NCBI GenBank assembly: GCA_017987115.1 | Contig: JAGNUG010000032.1 | Coordinates: forward strand, 1 to 34,140 | Source: Flavobacteriales bacterium | GTDB lineage: Bacteria > Bacteroidota > Bacteroidia > Flavobacteriales_F > PHOS-HE28 | DNA: 34,140 nucleotides | Reading direction: 5' to 3' | Shown here: piece after piece, positions 31,867 through 34,140 of the stretch | Layout: the number at the start of each line of letters is the position of its first letter | Numbering within the stretch: the first letter of the stretch is position 1 | Program-made: the position numbers and the translations under genes | Notes under the pieces: model-generated | The model's database searches: none | What the model was told of the DNA's origin: nothing | Seen by the model: the letters and a program-made list of their open reading frames with translations, nothing else

Positions 31867-33129
31867 TTATCCACGCCCATTCACCTTCCCCCAAAGCCCC
31901 ACCAACCGCTCCCAATCAGCCCTTCCCGGCAAGAACAGCCGCATGCTAGCCCCAGTATGCCGAGAGAAAACCACCCCTTGGTAAATGCCATTAGCGCAAT
32001 AGGCCACCGAGGCCGTGGCGGCTGCACCCCAGAGGCCGTAGCTCTTTACCAGAAAATAGCCAGCGAGCAACGTAATGCACAACGCAATGCCGCTACCAAT
32101 GAGATTGTGCTGGTTCTGGCCCGTGCCACTGAAGTAATGGCTGAAGGCCTGCGAGGCGGCCATGGCCAACAAGCCCGGTCCCATGATGGCGATGATGGGG
32201 CGCAAGCCAACGACTTCAGCTCCGAAGAACCATTGGTAAACAGATTCCGGGACGAGCAAGAGCAGGATCACGACCACGGCGGCAAAGACCAACGCGGCTT
32301 TCAGAATAGTGAGCGTAGCATTGCGTTGGCGCACAGGGTCGCTAGTATTGCTGACCTCAGCATAGAGTACGGTGCCCAAGCTTTTAGGGGCCAACCAAGC
32401 GCTTTCGGCCAATTGCACGGCTACCGAGAAGATGCCCAGAATACCGAGTCCTTGTAGCGTTTCCAGCAAGACATACGTGAACCGGTAATTGATCAGCTGC
32501 ATGGCATTGGCTCCTTGCACCATGCTGCCTTGGAGGAACAAGGCGCCCCACGCCGAGCGGCCATCGTCGGGCACAGGATCACCAGCCCTGAACATCGCTA
32601 TCCCGGAGATCAGGGCCGTGCAACCGTGTGCGACGTAGGCAGCGTGTATGTAGTCCAATATGTCGGCGCCATCATTGTGCAATAGGAACCAGTACGTGCC
32701 GAGCAACAAGGCACTTTGCAGGATCAACAGCATGTTCTGCGCACCGATCCGCTTGCGGCCCAAAAGCACGTTGGTGTGAATGGAGACCAACGCGAACAAC
32801 CATGCCAACGCTGCAACGTGCAGCGCGAGCCCGTCGGGTACCATGGGAATGAAAGTTAGAATAACGTACGCTACCAATGCGGAAAGCGTGGCCCACAGGT
32901 ACGCCGGACCCAACAAGCGTTTCGCCGCATACCGGGGTGCCAAATAGGCCAATGCGCCACCACCAACAATGTGGCTAAGCAATAGAATGAACGTGATGCC
33001 CAGGATGATCAGACTGATCGTACCGAGCCCGGTAACACCCAGCATTTTGCCGGTGGCCATGACCAACAAAAGGTTGAGCAGGGTGATGGTGACCCGCGAA
33101 CCAACCGTGCCGAGAATGGGTTTGATCAT
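31867..33129 (-). CDS. Polysaccharide flippase (MOP superfamily, Wzx-like)
   Basis: The 420-residue protein has about 12 to 14 hydrophobic helices and almost no soluble part. Family hallmarks are the N-terminal GSRVTITLLNLLLVMATGKM-type helix and 'LGVTGLGTISLIILGITF', both typical of oligosaccharide flippases. It moves lipid-linked glycan units across the inner membrane. The length and helix pattern match PST/Wzx members. ATG 33129 overlaps the stop of the preceding gene by four bases (ATGA), so the two are translationally coupled and probably serve the same glycan pathway. Confidence 0.88.
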   Translation of the reverse strand: MIKPILGTVGSRVTITLLNLLLVMATGKMLGVTGLGTISLIILGITFILLLSHIVGGGALAYLAPRYAAKRLLGPAYLWATLSALVAYVILTFIPMVPDGLALHVAALAWLFALVSIHTNVLLGRKRIGAQNMLLILQSALLLGTYWFLLHNDGADILDYIHAAYVAHGCTALISGIAMFRAGDPVPDDGRSAWGALFLQGSMVQGANAMQLINYRFTYVLLETLQGLGILGIFSVAVQLAESAWLAPKSLGTVLYAEVSNTSDPVRQRNATLTILKAALVFAAVVVILLLLVPESVYQWFFGAEVVGLRPIIAIMGPGLLAMAASQAFSHYFSGTGQNQHNLIGSGIALCITLLAGYFLVKSYGLWGAAATASVAYCANGIYQGVVFSRHTGASMRLFLPGRADWERLVGLWGKVNGRG

Positions 33130-34140
33130 TCCAAGCGTTTCCTGTTCAGTTTCTGCAGTTTTCGCGTCCGGATCGCCTTTTTTCGCTCTGGAACGGTCAC
33201 ATAGCGTTTGCCATCGACCAAGGTCATATCACCGATCGCGCTGATGGTGTGTACGCCATGCCCGTAGTGGGTATTCTTGAACGGTTCCACATAGCTCACG
33301 GTCTCTTCTTTGTACTGATCCGGTGTCAAGACCAGAACACGGTTCATCGCAATGCGACCACCATAGGTCTTGCTGCTATCCTGTGCTGGTCGCCATAGAT
33401 CAGATCCCTTTCGGAAGGGTGTACCTCCCGGACGAGCAGATCGGATATCAAATTTGATGGGGTTCAATTCATGCGCTGTGTAAGGTCCCTGCAGATCATT
33501 GCTCCAATAGGCGTAAAGCGTAACGTTGGTCAACGGGGCTTTGGTGCCCATTAGCCACCAACGGCCTTCGTGCTGGAAAACGGTAGGGTCGAACAACGGC
33601 TCCTCCAACAAGACCTTGACGAACTCCAATCCATCATTTGCGCCATTCACGCGGTGCAGCGAAACATTTCCTTCGGCGGCGCTTTCAGGGATCACATACA
33701 CAGTGTGATTATGCGTGACCACGTAAGGGTAGGAGAGGTGCTTCTCAGTCTGGAGCATGGTCCGCGAGCGTTTGAGCGTATTGTCCGGTTTCGGGCGGAT
33801 ACGCGCAATTTCTCCTCGGTTCGAGGAATGTTCGAATTTCTCGTACAACACGTTCAAGGCGCCATCCGGCGCGATATATCCGAAAGGGTCGGCTCTGAAG
33901 GTGCCAGCTCCTGGTGCAGGCAACCAGCGTACATTCAAGCTGGGGTCATCGTCCAACAACGTTTCGATCGGTCTAGGAAGAATTCCGATGTTCCATTCTT
34001 CATGCCTGTTCAGTTCGACGCTATGAAAACGGGCTTTGTTGGCCATGCGTTTCCGCAAGAAACCAAGGAATTTGAAATTACCCGGATAGCGGTACAATTT
34101 GCCCTTTTCGATCGGAGTTGGACCCGTGGCAGCGGCGGTG
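33126..34140 (-). CDS. Glucosaminyl-transferase-associated beta-propeller protein, partial
   Basis: The frame is open to the window edge, so the 5' end is missing (more than 337 residues). The visible part has RADPFGYIAPDGALNVLYEK, HLSYPYVVTHNHTVYVIPES, FDPTVFQHEGRWWLMGTK, YAYWSNDLQGPYTAHELNP and RPGGTPFRKGSDLWRPAQDS. This is a GH43-like five-bladed beta-propeller, the pattern I associate with the N-terminal domain of glucosamine inositolphosphorylceramide transferase-like proteins found in bacterial glycan loci, sometimes fused to a formyltransferase domain. The C-terminal is basic (RKKAIRTRKLQKLNRKR). It is coupled to the flippase gene, supporting a surface polysaccharide role. Confidence 0.75.
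   Translation of the reverse strand, partial: TAAATGPTPIEKGKLYRYPGNFKFLGFLRKRMANKARFHSVELNRHEEWNIGILPRPIETLLDDDPSLNVRWLPAPGAGTFRADPFGYIAPDGALNVLYEKFEHSSNRGEIARIRPKPDNTLKRSRTMLQTEKHLSYPYVVTHNHTVYVIPESAAEGNVSLHRVNGANDGLEFVKVLLEEPLFDPTVFQHEGRWWLMGTKAPLTNVTLYAYWSNDLQGPYTAHELNPIKFDIRSARPGGTPFRKGSDLWRPAQDSSKTYGGRIAMNRVLVLTPDQYKEETVSYVEPFKNTHYGHGVHTISAIGDMTLVDGKRYVTVPERKKAIRTRKLQKLNRKRLE

Overview
The window looks like a chromosomal segment of a Bacteroidota bacterium, most likely Flavobacteriales-like. Four large exported proteins end in type IX secretion (T9SS) sorting domains, two of type B (gliding-motility-associated C-terminus) and two of type A. There is also a bacillithiol deacetylase (BshB1) and a CcmB-C-D-E-F cluster followed by DUF2520, KdsC, UbiA and Maf genes. 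I recall that gene order from this phylum but have not checked it. No organism name can be given from the sequence alone.

Layout. 1-1421: a small repeat protein (five 14-residue units), four 21-bp repeats upstream of it, an unrecognised GC-rich ORF, and a 5'-truncated mazG. About 1471-7468: eight minus-strand ORFs, each followed in gene direction by a related 150-196 bp element. I read these as integron-type gene cassettes with attC sites and no integrase in view (a CALIN). The best evidence is that the first bases of a cassette are complementary to the bases just after its own stop codon, and the match is best within a cassette rather than between neighbours. This is what a circular cassette with a split attC site requires. 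Seven of the eight products are predicted lipoproteins or membrane proteins. The array is bordered by the mazG fragment and by a decayed FnIII gene with a terminator.

7823-13164: two T9SS type B surface proteins with Ig-like, SprB-like and PKD repeats. 13471-16698: an exported coiled-coil protein, then maf, a UbiA prenyltransferase and kdsC. 16772-19950: an accessory interval between kdsC and the DUF2520 gene. It holds a membrane protein, a GIY-YIG protein, a CDI-type immunity protein, a HigA-type antitoxin without a toxin, a DUF6438 lipoprotein and an AT-rich exported protein with a probable 5' frameshift. The last two lie between 34-bp direct repeats.

19977-26050: DUF2520 and the cytochrome c maturation genes ccmF, ccmE (CxxxY type), ccmD, ccmC and ccmB, all on the minus strand. 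26121-28535: an exported protein diverging from a glutathione peroxidase-bshB1 pair (thiol redox). 28634-31685: a T9SS arylsulfotransferase-like protein and a T9SS double-DUF1573 protein. 31867-34140: a polysaccharide flippase overlapping a glycan-associated protein that runs off the window, probably the edge of a surface polysaccharide locus.
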